From: Falsirhodobacter sp. alg1
GTDB taxonomy: Bacteria; Pseudomonadota; Alphaproteobacteria; Rhodobacterales; Rhodobacteraceae
Direction of reading: 5' to 3'
Assembly: GCF_000739715.2 (NCBI RefSeq)
Contig: NZ_BBJC02000007.1
Coordinates: 16,160-80,159 of the forward strand
DNA: 64,000 nt
Positions 36,645 to 46,265 of the stretch are shown here, piece by piece (position 1 is the stretch's first letter; the number at the start of each line of letters is the position of its first letter). The position numbers were made by a program, and so were the translations under genes. The notes under the pieces were generated by a model. It did no database searches and was not told the DNA's origin. It saw only the letters and a list, made by a program, of their open reading frames with translations.

Positions 36645-37570
36645 CCGAACTTCCCGCCGTGCGCGGCACCCTGACCGCGAATCGATCCCTGGCCGAACTG
36701 ACGTGGCTGCGTGTGGGCGGGCCCGCGGATTGGCTTTTCCAGCCTGCGGACGAAGATGACCTGGCGCAGTTTCTCGCGGACTTGCCGCCGGATGTGCCGG
36801 TGTTTCCGATCGGCGTCGGCTCCAATCTGATCGTGCGCGATGGTGGTCTGCGCGCCGTGGTCATTCGTCTTGGCCGCGGGTTCAACTCTATCCGGACCGA
36901 GGGGGATCTGGTGATTGCGGGGGCGGCGGCGCTGGATGCGCATGTGGCACGGCGCGCCGCAGAGGCGGGTCTGGACCTGACGTTCCTGCGCACCATTCCG
37001 GGCAGCATTGGTGGGGCCGTGCGGATGAATGCGGGCTGCTACGGTACATATGTTGCCGATCATCTGCTGGAGGTTCGGGCAATCAACAGGGCAGGGGAAC
37101 GGGTTACGGTTCCCGCTGCCGATCTGGGCCTGCGTTATCGCCAGTCCGAGATCCCGGAGGGCTGGGTGATCGTGGAGGCGGTTTTCCGCGCAGCGCCGGG
37201 CGATCCTGCAGAACTGGCCGACCGCATGGCGGCGCAATTGGCCAAGCGTGACGAAACCCAACCGACCAAGGACCGGAGCGCGGGGTCCACGTTCCGTAAT
37301 CCCGCAGGTTTTTCCTCGACCGGTCGGGCCGATGATACGCATGAATTGAAGGCGTGGAAGGTCATTGATGATGCCGGATTGCGGGGCGCAACCCTGGGTG
37401 GCGCACAGATGAGCCCCAAGCATTCCAACTTCATGATCAACACGGGGTCGGCCACCGCCGCCGATCTGGAAAATCTGGGCGAATTTGTCAGAAAGAGGGT
37501 TTCCGAAACGACTTCTCTTGAGTTAGAGTGGGAAATTATGCGGGTCGGAGAACCTGCTGATCCACAATAA
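36641..37570 (+). CDS. murB: UDP-N-acetylenolpyruvoylglucosamine reductase MurB
   Basis: 309 residues, type I or IIa by length. The FAD-binding domain shows [19 protein letters not shown] and [15 protein letters not shown], then [18 protein letters not shown]. The C-terminal domain has [11 protein letters not shown] with the catalytic Ser and ends [17 protein letters not shown]. It reduces the enolpyruvyl group with NADPH to give UDP-MurNAc. Translation is likely coupled to the upstream DUF2484 gene. Confidence 0.95.
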   Translation: MTELPAVRGTLTANRSLAELTWLRVGGPADWLFQPADEDDLAQFLADLPPDVPVFPIGVGSNLIVRDGGLRAVVIRLGRGFNSIRTEGDLVIAGAAALDAHVARRAAEAGLDLTFLRTIPGSIGGAVRMNAGCYGTYVADHLLEVRAINRAGERVTVPAADLGLRYRQSEIPEGWVIVEAVFRAAPGDPAELADRMAAQLAKRDETQPTKDRSAGSTFRNPAGFSSTGRADDTHELKAWKVIDDAGLRGATLGGAQMSPKHSNFMINTGSATAADLENLGEFVRKRVSETTSLELEWEIMRVGEPADPQ

Positions 37571-37608
37571 TTTTACGAGCCGGTCAACGGCCGTGTCGAG
37601 GCAGTGAA

Positions 37609-38532
37609 ATGGCGGGCATGTCTGGCAGGACAGTCCGCAAGGTTGCAGTACTGATGGGGGGTCCCTCCGCCGAGCGCGAGGTCTCACTCAGCACAGGGCG
37701 CGAATGCGCGGCAGCCCTGCGGCAAGCAGGATATGAGGTGGTAGAGCTTGACGCTTCCGCCGACATTTATGCACGGCTGACCGAGATTGCCCCCGATGTC
37801 GTTTTCAATGCGTTGCACGGACGCTGGGGAGAGGATGGCTGCGTTCAGGGCATTCTTGAATGGATGCGGATCCCCTATACCCATTCCGGCGTGCTGGCTT
37901 CGGCGCTGGCGATGGACAAGACGCGCAGCAAGGCCGCCTTTGCCCTTGCAGGCCTGCCGGTGGTCGAAAGCCGTATCGCACACCGCTCCGAGGTAGAGGC
38001 CGGGCACGTCCTGCCGCCCCCCTATGTGGTGAAGCCGAACAGCGAAGGGTCTTCCGTCGGCGTTTATCTGGTCAGTGATGCGGCCAACGGCCCGCCCGTT
38101 CTTTCGGCCGAGATGCCTGAGTACGTGATGGTCGAAACCTTCGTTCCGGGGCGCGAGATGACCACCTCGGTTCTGGGCGACCGGGTCCTTGCCGTGACGG
38201 ACATCCTGACCGACGGCTGGTATGATTACGACGCGAAATATCGCCCCGGTGGCTCCCGTCATGTGATCCCGGCGCAGATTCCGCCCGAGATCGAGGCTGC
38301 CTGCCGTGATTACGCCCTGCGCGCGCATCAGGTTCTGGGGTGCCGCGGGCTAAGCCGGACCGATTTCCGCTGGGATGAATCCCGCGGGCTTGAGGGGTTG
38401 ATCCTGCTGGAAACCAATACCCAGCCCGGAATGACGCCGACATCGCTTGCGCCGGAGCAGGCGGCCCATTGCGGGTATTCATTTGCGGAACTTTGTGATT
38501 GGCTGGTGAAGGATGCGTCATGCAACCGATGA
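37609..38532 (+). CDS. ddl: D-alanine:D-alanine ligase Ddl
   Basis: 307 residues, an ATP-grasp enzyme. Motifs are VAVLMGGPSAEREVSLSTG (residues 11-29), HGRWGEDGCVQGILE, PYTHSGVLASALAMDKTRSK, VKPNSEGSSVGV and the metal-binding LLETNTQPGMTPTSLAPEQA. It makes D-Ala-D-Ala for MurF. A second ATG at 37618 is possible. It overlaps ftsQ by 13 bases. Confidence 0.95.
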   Translation: MAGMSGRTVRKVAVLMGGPSAEREVSLSTGRECAAALRQAGYEVVELDASADIYARLTEIAPDVVFNALHGRWGEDGCVQGILEWMRIPYTHSGVLASALAMDKTRSKAAFALAGLPVVESRIAHRSEVEAGHVLPPPYVVKPNSEGSSVGVYLVSDAANGPPVLSAEMPEYVMVETFVPGREMTTSVLGDRVLAVTDILTDGWYDYDAKYRPGGSRHVIPAQIPPEIEAACRDYALRAHQVLGCRGLSRTDFRWDESRGLEGLILLETNTQPGMTPTSLAPEQAAHCGYSFAELCDWLVKDASCNR

Positions 38533-39398
38533 ACCGGCCTCCACGCAGGGACCCTGCGCCTAGCCGTTTCGCCTACCGCGTCCAGCGGATGATGCTGACA
38601 CCTGTCTACCGCCGCCTTGTCCGGACCGGCTTGCCCCTTGTCCTCTCGGTGGGTGTTGTTGCCCTCTATCTGTCCAGCGAAACGCGCCGGGCGGAAATTG
38701 CCGCAGCTTACGAATCTGTTCTTGATACGTTTCAGGACCGCCCGGAATTCATGGTCAGCGTCATGCATATCGACGGGGCCTCACCGCAGCTGGCCGAAAC
38801 CATCCGGCGGATGCTGGATCTGGATAAACCGCAAAGCTCCTTTGATCTGGATATGCCGGCCCTGCGCGAACAGATCATGACGCTGAACGCGGTGCAGGAT
38901 GTATCGCTGCGCGTCTCTCCGGGGGGTGTTCTGGATGTGAATGTGGTGGAGCGTGTGCCCGTGGTGGTGTGGCGCTCGGCTGCAAATGTGGAGTTGTTGG
39001 ACAAGGACGGGCACCGCGTGATGCTGGTCGCCGAACGGAACGATCGGGCAGACCTGCCTTTGGTGACGGGCACCGGTGCCGACCGCGATATCCCCGAACT
39101 GCTGGCGCTTCTGTCCGCCGCCGAGCCGATCATGCCGCGTGTGCGCGGTTTTGTCCGGATGGGAGAGCGGCGGTGGGACATCGTGCTGGACCGCGGTCAG
39201 CGCATCATGCTGCCGGTCACCGCACCTGTACCGGCCTTGGAGCGGATACTTGCGCTGGATAAGGCCGAGGATCTGCTGGCACGCGATATTACGACCATCG
39301 ATTTCAGACTCAAGGATCGTCCCATACTCCGACTGGCGCCAAATGCCTTGGCCGAGCGTCGTCGGGCGCGGGACGCAAACGCAAGCGGGGGCCTATGA
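38520..39398 (+). CDS. ftsQ: Cell division protein FtsQ
   Basis: 292 residues from the ATG at 38520. A basic cytoplasmic tail (about 1-35), one membrane segment (GLPLVLSVGVVALYLSS, about 40-56), then the periplasmic POTRA domain (FMVSVMHIDGASPQLAETIRRML) and the FtsQ beta domain (VVERVPVVVWRSAANVELLDKDG, ITTIDFRLKDRPILRL). It links FtsL/FtsB to the early divisome. It overlaps ddl and ftsA. Confidence 0.93.
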   Translation: MQPMNRPPRRDPAPSRFAYRVQRMMLTPVYRRLVRTGLPLVLSVGVVALYLSSETRRAEIAAAYESVLDTFQDRPEFMVSVMHIDGASPQLAETIRRMLDLDKPQSSFDLDMPALREQIMTLNAVQDVSLRVSPGGVLDVNVVERVPVVVWRSAANVELLDKDGHRVMLVAERNDRADLPLVTGTGADRDIPELLALLSAAEPIMPRVRGFVRMGERRWDIVLDRGQRIMLPVTAPVPALERILALDKAEDLLARDITTIDFRLKDRPILRLAPNALAERRRARDANASGGL

Positions 39399-40729
39399 CC
39401 GATCTATACCAGTCTCAACGGGCAATGCGGAACATGCGGCGGGCAGCGATCCAGCGCGGCGTCATCGCCATTCTGGATGTCGGCTCAACCAAGATCGCCT
39501 GTTTGATTCTGCGGTTTGACGGGCCTGACCGGATGCGGGAACAGGACGGTGTCGGGTCCATGGCGGGGCAGAGCCAGTTTCGCGTGATCGGTGCGGCCAG
39601 CACCCGGTCACGGGGGGTGCGGTTCGGTGAGATCAGCGTGATGAATGAAACCGAACGCGCGATCCGGACCGCCGTTCAGGGTGCCCAGAAAATGGCAGGC
39701 GTGCGGGTCGACCATGTCATCGCCAGCTTTTCGGGCGGGGATCCGCGCAGCTATGGTCTGGCTGGGGAATGGGAGTTGCAGGACTCCGTGGTCAGCGAGC
39801 AGGATGTGGCGCGCGTGCTGTCTGCCTGCGAGGTGCCCGATATCGGTATCGGTCGCGAAGTGATGCATGCCCAGCCCGTCAACTTTGCGCTGGACCACCG
39901 GACCGGGCTTGGTGATCCGCGCGGGCAGATCGGCAACCGGCTGGCCTGCGACATGCATATGCTGTCTGTGGATGCCGGAACGGTGCAGAACCTTCTGTAC
40001 TGCATCAAGCGGTGCGATCTGGAATTGGCTGGGATCGCCTCCTCTGCCTATGTCTCCGGTGTTTCGAGCCTGGTCGAGGACGAGCAGGAACTGGGGGCGG
40101 CCTGTATCGATATGGGCGGTGGCTCTACCGGGCTGTCGATCTTTATCAAGAAGCATATGATCTATTCCGACACGGTGCGGATGGGCGGCGATCATGTCAC
40201 CTCCGATATCGCCAAGGGATTGCAGATCCCGCTGGCCCAGGCCGAAAAGATCAAGACCCTGAAGGGCGGCATCCACGCCACGGGCATGGATGATCGCGAC
40301 ATGATTCCGATCGGCGCGGATACCGGCGATTGGGACAAGGACAGCCGTACCGTCAGCAGGACGGAACTGATCGGCATCATGCGTCCCCGGGTCGAGGAGA
40401 TTCTGGAAGAGGTGCGCGTGCGTCTGGATGCTGCGGGATTCGACCATCTTCCCAGCCAGCAGATCGTGCTGACCGGCGGCGCCAGCCAGGTTCCGGGGCT
40501 GGAGGGGCTTGCAAGCCGCATCCTCGGGCAGCGCGTGCGTTTGGGGCGTCCGCTACGGGTTCAGGGGTTGCCGCATCAGGTAACGGGACCTGCCTTCGCC
40601 TCCGCTGTAGGGCTGTGCCTGTTTGCGGCGCACCCCCAGGATGAGTGGTGGGATTTCGAAATTCCGACCGAACGTTATCCGGCAAAGTCGCTCAAACGGG
40701 CATTCCGCTGGTTCAAGGAAAACTGGTAA
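39395..40729 (+). CDS. ftsA: Cell division protein FtsA (actin-like FtsZ anchor)
   Basis: 444 residues. Actin-fold phosphate loops are AILDVGSTKIACLIL near the start and CIDMGGGSTGLSIF in the middle; the SHS2/1C insert follows the first. The adenosine motif is VLTGGASQVPGLEGLASRIL. The extreme C-terminus (SLKRAFRWFKENW) is the amphipathic membrane-targeting helix. It tethers FtsZ to the membrane. A 181-base gap follows before ftsZ. Confidence 0.95.
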   Translation: MTDLYQSQRAMRNMRRAAIQRGVIAILDVGSTKIACLILRFDGPDRMREQDGVGSMAGQSQFRVIGAASTRSRGVRFGEISVMNETERAIRTAVQGAQKMAGVRVDHVIASFSGGDPRSYGLAGEWELQDSVVSEQDVARVLSACEVPDIGIGREVMHAQPVNFALDHRTGLGDPRGQIGNRLACDMHMLSVDAGTVQNLLYCIKRCDLELAGIASSAYVSGVSSLVEDEQELGAACIDMGGGSTGLSIFIKKHMIYSDTVRMGGDHVTSDIAKGLQIPLAQAEKIKTLKGGIHATGMDDRDMIPIGADTGDWDKDSRTVSRTELIGIMRPRVEEILEEVRVRLDAAGFDHLPSQQIVLTGGASQVPGLEGLASRILGQRVRLGRPLRVQGLPHQVTGPAFASAVGLCLFAAHPQDEWWDFEIPTERYPAKSLKRAFRWFKENW

Positions 40730-40730
40730 C

Positions 40731-40760
40731 CGGATATCCTGTCAAAACGGCAGGATACCG
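40731..40760 (+). repeat. Inverted repeat after ftsA
   Basis: TATCCTG (40735-40741) pairs with CAGGATA (40751-40757), and CGG/CCG extends the stem past one bulged base. There is no T-run, so it is not a simple terminator; it may protect the ftsA mRNA end or pause transcription before ftsZ. Confidence 0.45.
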
Positions 40761-40910
40761 CCGAACTGCCTTCGAAAATAGCTATAAATTGTGAATTACC
40801 CCGCTTTTCAGGGTGACGAACAATGGCTTTTATGACTAAAATCGACGTCAAATCCCAATAAGGGTGCCCCCGAACGGTGCCGCGCAAAACTTGAACACAG
40901 GCGGAAAACG

Positions 40911-42536
40911 ATGCGTCTCACTCTGATGAATGACCAACAGGAAGAACTGAAGCCGCGCATTACCGTTTTCGGTGTGGGCGGGGCCGGGGGCAACGCGGTC
41001 AACAACATGATCGAGCAGCAGCTTGAGGGCGTCGAATTCGTTGTGGCGAATACAGATGCGCAGGCGTTGCAGCAAAGCAATGCCACGGCCAAGATCCAGA
41101 TGGGCCTTAAGGTTACCGAAGGTCTGGGTGCGGGCGCGCGTCCTTCTGTAGGAGCTGCCGCTGCAGAAGAAACGATCGAGGAGATCGTGGACCATCTGGC
41201 AGGCGCGCATATGTGCTTCATCACCGCCGGTATGGGCGGTGGCACGGGTACGGGCGCCGCGCCGATCATCGCGCAGGCCGCGCGTGAACTGGGTGTGCTG
41301 ACCGTCGGTGTCGTGACCAAACCCTTCCAGTTCGAGGGCAACAAGCGGATGCGTCAGGCCGATGAGGGCATCGATGCACTGCAGAAGGTCGTCGACACGC
41401 TCATCATCATTCCGAACCAGAACCTGTTCCGTCTGGCGAATGACCGCACCACCTTTACCGAAGCCTTCGCAATGGCCGATGACGTGCTGTATCAGGGTGT
41501 GAAAGGTGTGACCGACCTGATGGTCCGTCCGGGCCTTATCAACCTCGACTTTGCCGACGTTCGCGCGGTGATGGACGAGATGGGCAAGGCCATGATGGGT
41601 ACGGGCGAGGCCGAGGGCGAAGAGCGCGCGAAGATGGCGGCCGAGAAGGCGATTGCCAACCCGCTGCTGGACGAAGTCAGCCTGACGGGCGCCAAGGGTG
41701 TTCTCATCAACATCACCGGCGGCTACGATCTGACGCTGTTCGAGCTGGACGAAGCTGCGGAAACCATCCGCAACAAAGTCGACGAGAATGCGAACATTAT
41801 CGTAGGGTCGACGCTCGATACCACGATGGAAGGACGCATCCGCGTTTCCGTTGTTGCAACGGGCATCGAGGCGGCAAAGTCGCAGATCGAATCCACGCCA
41901 CAGCGCCGCCCGCTGGCGCAACCGCTGGCCACACCGGCCCCGACACCCGCACCCGAAGCGCGCAGTGTCGCACAGCCGGCAGCACGCCAGCCGGCACCAG
42001 CGCCGCAGCCGCCTGCACAGCCTTCGGGCCGGACCATGTTCGAACACGCGCCGGAAGAGGCATCGCACGATGATCAGGGCGATGATCTGCCGCCGCCCGC
42101 ATATCGTCCGCAACCTGCGGCTGCACCCCAGCCTCCGGTGCAACAGCGCGCGCAACGCGCTCCTTCGGTGAACGATGATGCGTCTTCCTTCGTCGCGCCG
42201 CGCCCGCGTCAGGCTGCGACCGAGGCTGGAACACCTTCGCCGGATACGATGGCGCGCCTGGCCGCTGCCGTAAGCAAAGTGCCGCCACGTGGTTCCGCTG
42301 CAGCGGCACCCCCGCGTCCGTCGGAACCTGCACCGCGTCAGCAGCCGCCGGCAGAAAAAGCGCGTTTCGGAATTGGGTCTCTGATCAACCGTATGGCCGG
42401 CCACTCGGAGCCGCACCAGCCCGAACGTGCCCCCTCGCGCCCGCAACAGCAGGTCGCCTATGACGAGGATCAGGCGCCGAATCCGGACCAGGAACGTATC
42501 GAGATTCCGGCCTTCCTGCGTCGACAAGCGAATTAA
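40911..42536 (+). CDS. ftsZ: Cell division GTPase FtsZ
   Basis: 541 residues. The tubulin-fold domain (about 15-325) has [16 protein letters not shown], the GTP loop [13 protein letters not shown] and the T7 loop [18 protein letters not shown] needed for hydrolysis. A long disordered linker rich in Pro, Ala and Gln (about 330-520) precedes the conserved C-terminal peptide [12 protein letters not shown] that binds FtsA. The linker is much longer than in E. coli but normal for alphaproteobacteria. AGGCGG stands before the ATG. The 181-base gap after ftsA contains AT-rich DNA, likely its own promoter. Confidence 0.97.
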   Translation: MRLTLMNDQQEELKPRITVFGVGGAGGNAVNNMIEQQLEGVEFVVANTDAQALQQSNATAKIQMGLKVTEGLGAGARPSVGAAAAEETIEEIVDHLAGAHMCFITAGMGGGTGTGAAPIIAQAARELGVLTVGVVTKPFQFEGNKRMRQADEGIDALQKVVDTLIIIPNQNLFRLANDRTTFTEAFAMADDVLYQGVKGVTDLMVRPGLINLDFADVRAVMDEMGKAMMGTGEAEGEERAKMAAEKAIANPLLDEVSLTGAKGVLINITGGYDLTLFELDEAAETIRNKVDENANIIVGSTLDTTMEGRIRVSVVATGIEAAKSQIESTPQRRPLAQPLATPAPTPAPEARSVAQPAARQPAPAPQPPAQPSGRTMFEHAPEEASHDDQGDDLPPPAYRPQPAAAPQPPVQQRAQRAPSVNDDASSFVAPRPRQAATEAGTPSPDTMARLAAAVSKVPPRGSAAAAPPRPSEPAPRQQPPAEKARFGIGSLINRMAGHSEPHQPERAPSRPQQQVAYDEDQAPNPDQERIEIPAFLRRQAN

Positions 42537-42558
42537 TTCCGTTACATCCATTATCAAG

Positions 42559-42589
42559 GCCCGGCCGTAGCGCCGGGCTTTTTCTTTTT
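42559..42589 (+). terminator. Terminator of ftsZ
   Basis: Stem GCCCGGC/GCCGGGC (42559-42565 with 42572-42578), six-base loop, then TTTTTCTTTTT. It lies 23 bases after the ftsZ stop and closes the dcw transcript. Confidence 0.9.
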
Positions 42590-42646
42590 AATTCAGTCGT
42601 TTATGGCTTGTGTGTGCTGTTGTCACATGGCGTCACAAAGAGTGAG

Positions 42647-42675
42647 TTGAGACTGGACGCGTGATTTCCTACCTA
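42647..42675 (+). promoter_or_regulatory. Candidate lpxC promoter
   Basis: TTGAGA at 42647-42652 and TACCTA at 42670-42675, 17 bases apart, between the ftsZ terminator and lpxC. Moderate -35 and poor -10 match. Confidence 0.3.
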
Positions 42676-42727
42676 TCCTAACAAGGCGGCTTGATGTCGC
42701 GATCCAGAACCAAGGAAGGTGTTTGCT

Positions 42728-43648
42728 ATGCAACGCACTCTCAAATCCGCAGCTACTTTCACGGGCCTCGGCCTTCACACCGGGCGTCCGGTGCGCATGA
42801 CTGTACGGCCAGCATCGGCGGATTACGGTATCTGGTTTCGTCGTACAGACCTGAAGGAAGGCGATGCACTGATCCCCGCACGTTGGGATGCGGTCGTTCC
42901 TTCGAAGCTTTGCACTCTATTGGCAAACGCTGCCGGTGCGACTGTTTCGACGGTGGAGCATGTGACAGCCGCCCTTGCCGGTTGCGGTATTCATAACGCG
43001 CTGATCGAGATCAGCGGGCCCGAAGTTCCGATCCTTGACGGTTCGGCTGCGATGTTTGTTGAGCGTTTTCTTGCCGCCGGTCTGCGGGAGCAGATGGTGC
43101 CGGTTCGCGCAATTCGGGTCATGGACACGGTTGAAGTGCGCGAAGGGGATGCCATCGCCCGTTTGGAGCCGGCAGAGATGATGGAAATCAACTTTGAGAT
43201 CGACTTCGCCGAGCGGGCGATTGGCCATCAGTCCAAGAACCTGAACATGTCGAATGGCGCATTTGTACGCGAACTGTGCGACAGCCGCACCTTCTGCCGC
43301 CAGTCCGACGTTGATGCGATGCGGGCCAACGGTCTGGCATTGGGCGGTACGGTGGATAACGCTGTTGTGTTTGATGGCGATCACGTCGTCAGCCCGGGCG
43401 GTTTGCGCCACCCGGATGAGCCGGTGCGTCACAAGATGCTGGATGCGCTTGGCGATCTGTCCTTGGCCGGCGGGCCGGTTTTGGGCCGATATACAGGCAT
43501 TCGGGCCGGTCACGCGATGACCAACCGTTTGCTGCATGCCCTGTTCGCTCGTCGTGGCGCGTGGAAAATGGTCGAATGCGGCCCGCAAACCGGCCTCAAA
43601 CTGCCCGGCGTAGGTGTTGTTCGCGCTGATCTGGCTGCCGTGGCCTGA
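42728..43648 (+). CDS. lpxC: UDP-3-O-acyl-GlcNAc deacetylase LpxC
   Basis: 306 residues from the ATG at 42728 (MQRTLKSAATFTGLGLHTG) with AGGAAGG about eight bases upstream. Zinc-site and catalytic motifs are visible: VEHVTAALAGCGIHNALIEI (zinc His), EVPILDGSAAMFVE, RTFC within the middle and HKMLDALGDLSLAG (zinc His and Asp). It commits precursors to lipid A synthesis, in the cytoplasm. It follows a terminator, so it is transcribed separately from ftsZ. Confidence 0.96.
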   Translation: MQRTLKSAATFTGLGLHTGRPVRMTVRPASADYGIWFRRTDLKEGDALIPARWDAVVPSKLCTLLANAAGATVSTVEHVTAALAGCGIHNALIEISGPEVPILDGSAAMFVERFLAAGLREQMVPVRAIRVMDTVEVREGDAIARLEPAEMMEINFEIDFAERAIGHQSKNLNMSNGAFVRELCDSRTFCRQSDVDAMRANGLALGGTVDNAVVFDGDHVVSPGGLRHPDEPVRHKMLDALGDLSLAGGPVLGRYTGIRAGHAMTNRLLHALFARRGAWKMVECGPQTGLKLPGVGVVRADLAAVA

Positions 43649-43762
43649 TGGTTTTCCGGACAAAGGCATTTTGCCACCCGGATTTATCTGTGCTACGACA
43701 TCCCGAACACTGTGCCTTGCCTCAAGGTACGGCGAACGGAAACCCACGAGGAATGGCAAGAC

Positions 43763-44599
43763 ATGGCAGGCAGTAAGTCAGGCGGGCGGGTGCTTTGCAC
43801 GGCGCTGGTGTTGGGTTTGCTCGCCGGGTGCGGCGGCGGAAAAGACAAAGGCCCGAACTTTGAAGCAATGTCCGCCGAGCAGATTTACTCCCAGGGTGTG
43901 GCCATGGTCGATGCGGAGCCAGAGCAGGCAATCCGCTACCTGTCCGAAATCGAACGGCTTTATCCCTACACCCAATATGCCAAACGTGCGCTGATCCAGC
44001 AGGCCTATGCCTACCATCAGGCCAAGGAATATGAAGAGGCCCGGAATTCGGCGCAGCGCTTCCTTGATACCTATCCCGCCGATCCGGATGCGGCCTATGC
44101 CCAGTATCTGCTCGCGCTGTCTTATTACGATCAGGTCGATGAAGTGGGGCGTGATCAGGGCCTGACATTTCAGGCATTGCAATCCCTGCGGACTGTGATG
44201 GAGAAATATCCTGACAGCCCCTATGCACGCACCGCGTCGCTGCAATTCGATGTGGCCTTTGACCATCTTGCTGCAAAAGAGATGGAAATCGGCCGCTACT
44301 ATCTGAAAAAGCAGAATTATCCTGCAGCAATCAGCCGTTTCCGTTCGGTGGTGGAGCAATATCAGACCACAAGCCAGACGCCCGAGGCGCTGCACCGTCT
44401 GGTGGAGGCATATCTGGCACTTGGCTTCAACGACGAGGCGCAGTCGGCCGGGGCAATTCTCGGATATAACTATCGCTCGTCTCCCTTCTATGATGATACC
44501 TATCGTCTGCTGACCGGCCGTGGGCTGAATCCGAAAGTGACCGGCAACAACTGGCTTTCCTCGGTCTATCGTCAGACGATCCGGGGTGAGTGGCTCTGA
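43763..44599 (+). CDS. bamD: Outer-membrane assembly lipoprotein BamD
   Basis: 278 residues from the ATG at 43763 with GAGGA upstream. A lipoprotein signal with lipobox LLAGC (Cys about residue 21) is followed by TPR-like helical repeats (MSAEQIYSQGVAMVDAEPEQA, YPYTQYAKRALIQQAYAYHQ, RFLDTYPADPDAAYAQYL). As a periplasm-facing lipoprotein it works with BamA in inserting beta-barrel proteins. Next gene recN starts 22 bases later. Confidence 0.95.
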   Translation: MAGSKSGGRVLCTALVLGLLAGCGGGKDKGPNFEAMSAEQIYSQGVAMVDAEPEQAIRYLSEIERLYPYTQYAKRALIQQAYAYHQAKEYEEARNSAQRFLDTYPADPDAAYAQYLLALSYYDQVDEVGRDQGLTFQALQSLRTVMEKYPDSPYARTASLQFDVAFDHLAAKEMEIGRYYLKKQNYPAAISRFRSVVEQYQTTSQTPEALHRLVEAYLALGFNDEAQSAGAILGYNYRSSPFYDDTYRLLTGRGLNPKVTGNNWLSSVYRQTIRGEWL

Positions 44600-44621
44600 C
44601 AGCACCTGCCGGGGGGATCTG

Positions 44622-46265
44622 ATGCTCCGTACGCTTGATATTCGTGACATGCTCATCATCGAGCGGCTTTCTCTGGCGTTCCAGCCGGGGCTGAACGTCC
44701 TGACAGGGGAAACAGGGGCCGGCAAGTCGATCCTGCTGGATTCGCTGGGCTTTGTTCTGGGCTGGCGGGGCCGGGCGGAACTGGTCCGGGCTGGCGCGGA
44801 AAAGGGCGAGGTTACAGCCGTTTTCGACCTTCCGGCGGGCCATGCGGCACGCGCGGTGTTGGATGAAGCGGGGATCGAGGCGGATGAGGAACTGATCCTT
44901 CGCCGCGTCAACCACACGGATGGCCGCAAGACCGCTTGGGTGAATGACCGCCGTGTATCGGGCGAGGTTCTGCGTGCCTTGTCCGACGCGCTTATCGAAT
45001 TGCACGGTCAGCACGATGATCGCGGGCTTTTGAACCCGCGCGGCCACCGGCAGATGCTGGATGTATTTTCGGATTCCAACATCAGCCCTGTGCGCCGGGC
45101 CTGGTATGATCTGGGACAGGCCCGCCGTGTTCTGGCCGACGCCGAGGCTGCCCTTGCGCTGATCCGCGCCGAAGAGGATTACCTGCGGCACGCTGTGGCC
45201 GAGCTGGACAAGCTGGATCCGCAGCCGGGCGAAGAGGCCGGTCTTGATATCCGCCGCCGTGCCATGCAGGGGGCGGAGCGGATCCGGGACGATGTGATCC
45301 GCGCCCATCAGGCCATGTCCGACAAGGGTGCGGAGGGCCTGTTGACCGATGCCGCCCGCTGGCTTGAAGGCGCCTCCGACCGGGCCGAGGGGCGGTTGGA
45401 GGCCGCGCTTGCCGCGCTGACCCGCGCACAGATGGAACTGGGTGAGGCGCAGCAGGGGGTGGAAAACTGCCTTTCGGCGCTGGATTTCGACCCGACGGAA
45501 TTGGAACAGATCGAAGAGCGGTTGTTTGCAATCCGGGCCTTGGCACGAAAGCATGATGTTCTGGCCGATGATCTTGCGGTTTTTGCCGATGATCTCCGGC
45601 GGCGTCTTGCAGCGCTGGATGGCGGAGAGCGTGACATTGCCGCCATGCGCCGCGTGGTGACCGAGGCCGATCTTGCCTATCGGGCCGCTTCGGAAAAACT
45701 GACGTCTGTGCGTCGCAAGGGGGCTCTGCGACTGGACAAGGCGATGGCCGCCGAACTTGCGCCGCTGAAAATGGAACGGGCTGTTTTCGAGACATTAGTC
45801 ACACCGGTAGAACCGGGCCCGGAAGGGGCCGATCATGTCGCCTTTACCGTGGCCACCAACCCCGGCGCACCGCCCGGACCGCTCAACAAGATTGCATCGG
45901 GCGGGGAGCTGTCCCGTTTCCTGCTGGCGCTGAAGGTCTGCCTGACCGGCGATGCGCGCGATGTGACGATGATCTTTGATGAGATTGACCGGGGTGTGGG
46001 CGGAGCCACTGCGAATGCCGTGGGCCGTCGCCTGAAGGCATTGGCCGAAGGGGGCCAAGTTTTGGTCGTTACGCATTCGCCCCAAGTTGCGGCATTGGGC
46101 GCCCACCATTGGCGTGTGGAAAAACGGGTTCGGGGTGGAATGACCACTTCTACCGTCGTTCCGCTGGACGAGGCGCAGCGGGTGGACGAGGTAGGCCGGA
46201 TGCTGGCGGGTGATACGATCACCGAGGCCGCGCGCGAGGCTGCGCGCGACCTGTTGGCGGGTTAG
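44622..46265 (+). CDS. recN: DNA repair ATPase RecN
   Basis: 547 residues from the ATG at 44622 with GGGGGA just upstream. It is an SMC-like protein: Walker A LTGETGAGKSILLDSLGFVLG near residues 30-50, long coiled coils with a broken centre (about 150-350), the signature ASGGELSRFLLALKV and Walker B TMIFDEIDRGVGG, then the D/H loop LVVTHSPQVAAL. It acts in double-strand break repair. Its stop overlaps the convergent aminotransferase stop by four bases. Confidence 0.96.
   Translation: MLRTLDIRDMLIIERLSLAFQPGLNVLTGETGAGKSILLDSLGFVLGWRGRAELVRAGAEKGEVTAVFDLPAGHAARAVLDEAGIEADEELILRRVNHTDGRKTAWVNDRRVSGEVLRALSDALIELHGQHDDRGLLNPRGHRQMLDVFSDSNISPVRRAWYDLGQARRVLADAEAALALIRAEEDYLRHAVAELDKLDPQPGEEAGLDIRRRAMQGAERIRDDVIRAHQAMSDKGAEGLLTDAARWLEGASDRAEGRLEAALAALTRAQMELGEAQQGVENCLSALDFDPTELEQIEERLFAIRALARKHDVLADDLAVFADDLRRRLAALDGGERDIAAMRRVVTEADLAYRAASEKLTSVRRKGALRLDKAMAAELAPLKMERAVFETLVTPVEPGPEGADHVAFTVATNPGAPPGPLNKIASGGELSRFLLALKVCLTGDARDVTMIFDEIDRGVGGATANAVGRRLKALAEGGQVLVVTHSPQVAALGAHHWRVEKRVRGGMTTSTVVPLDEAQRVDEVGRMLAGDTITEAAREAARDLLAG

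Noticed and set aside
40848-42557. Open frame of about 569 codons opposite ftsZ
   Set aside because: It mirrors the GC-rich codon pattern of ftsZ, has an Arg/Cys-rich implausible composition and no ribosome site.
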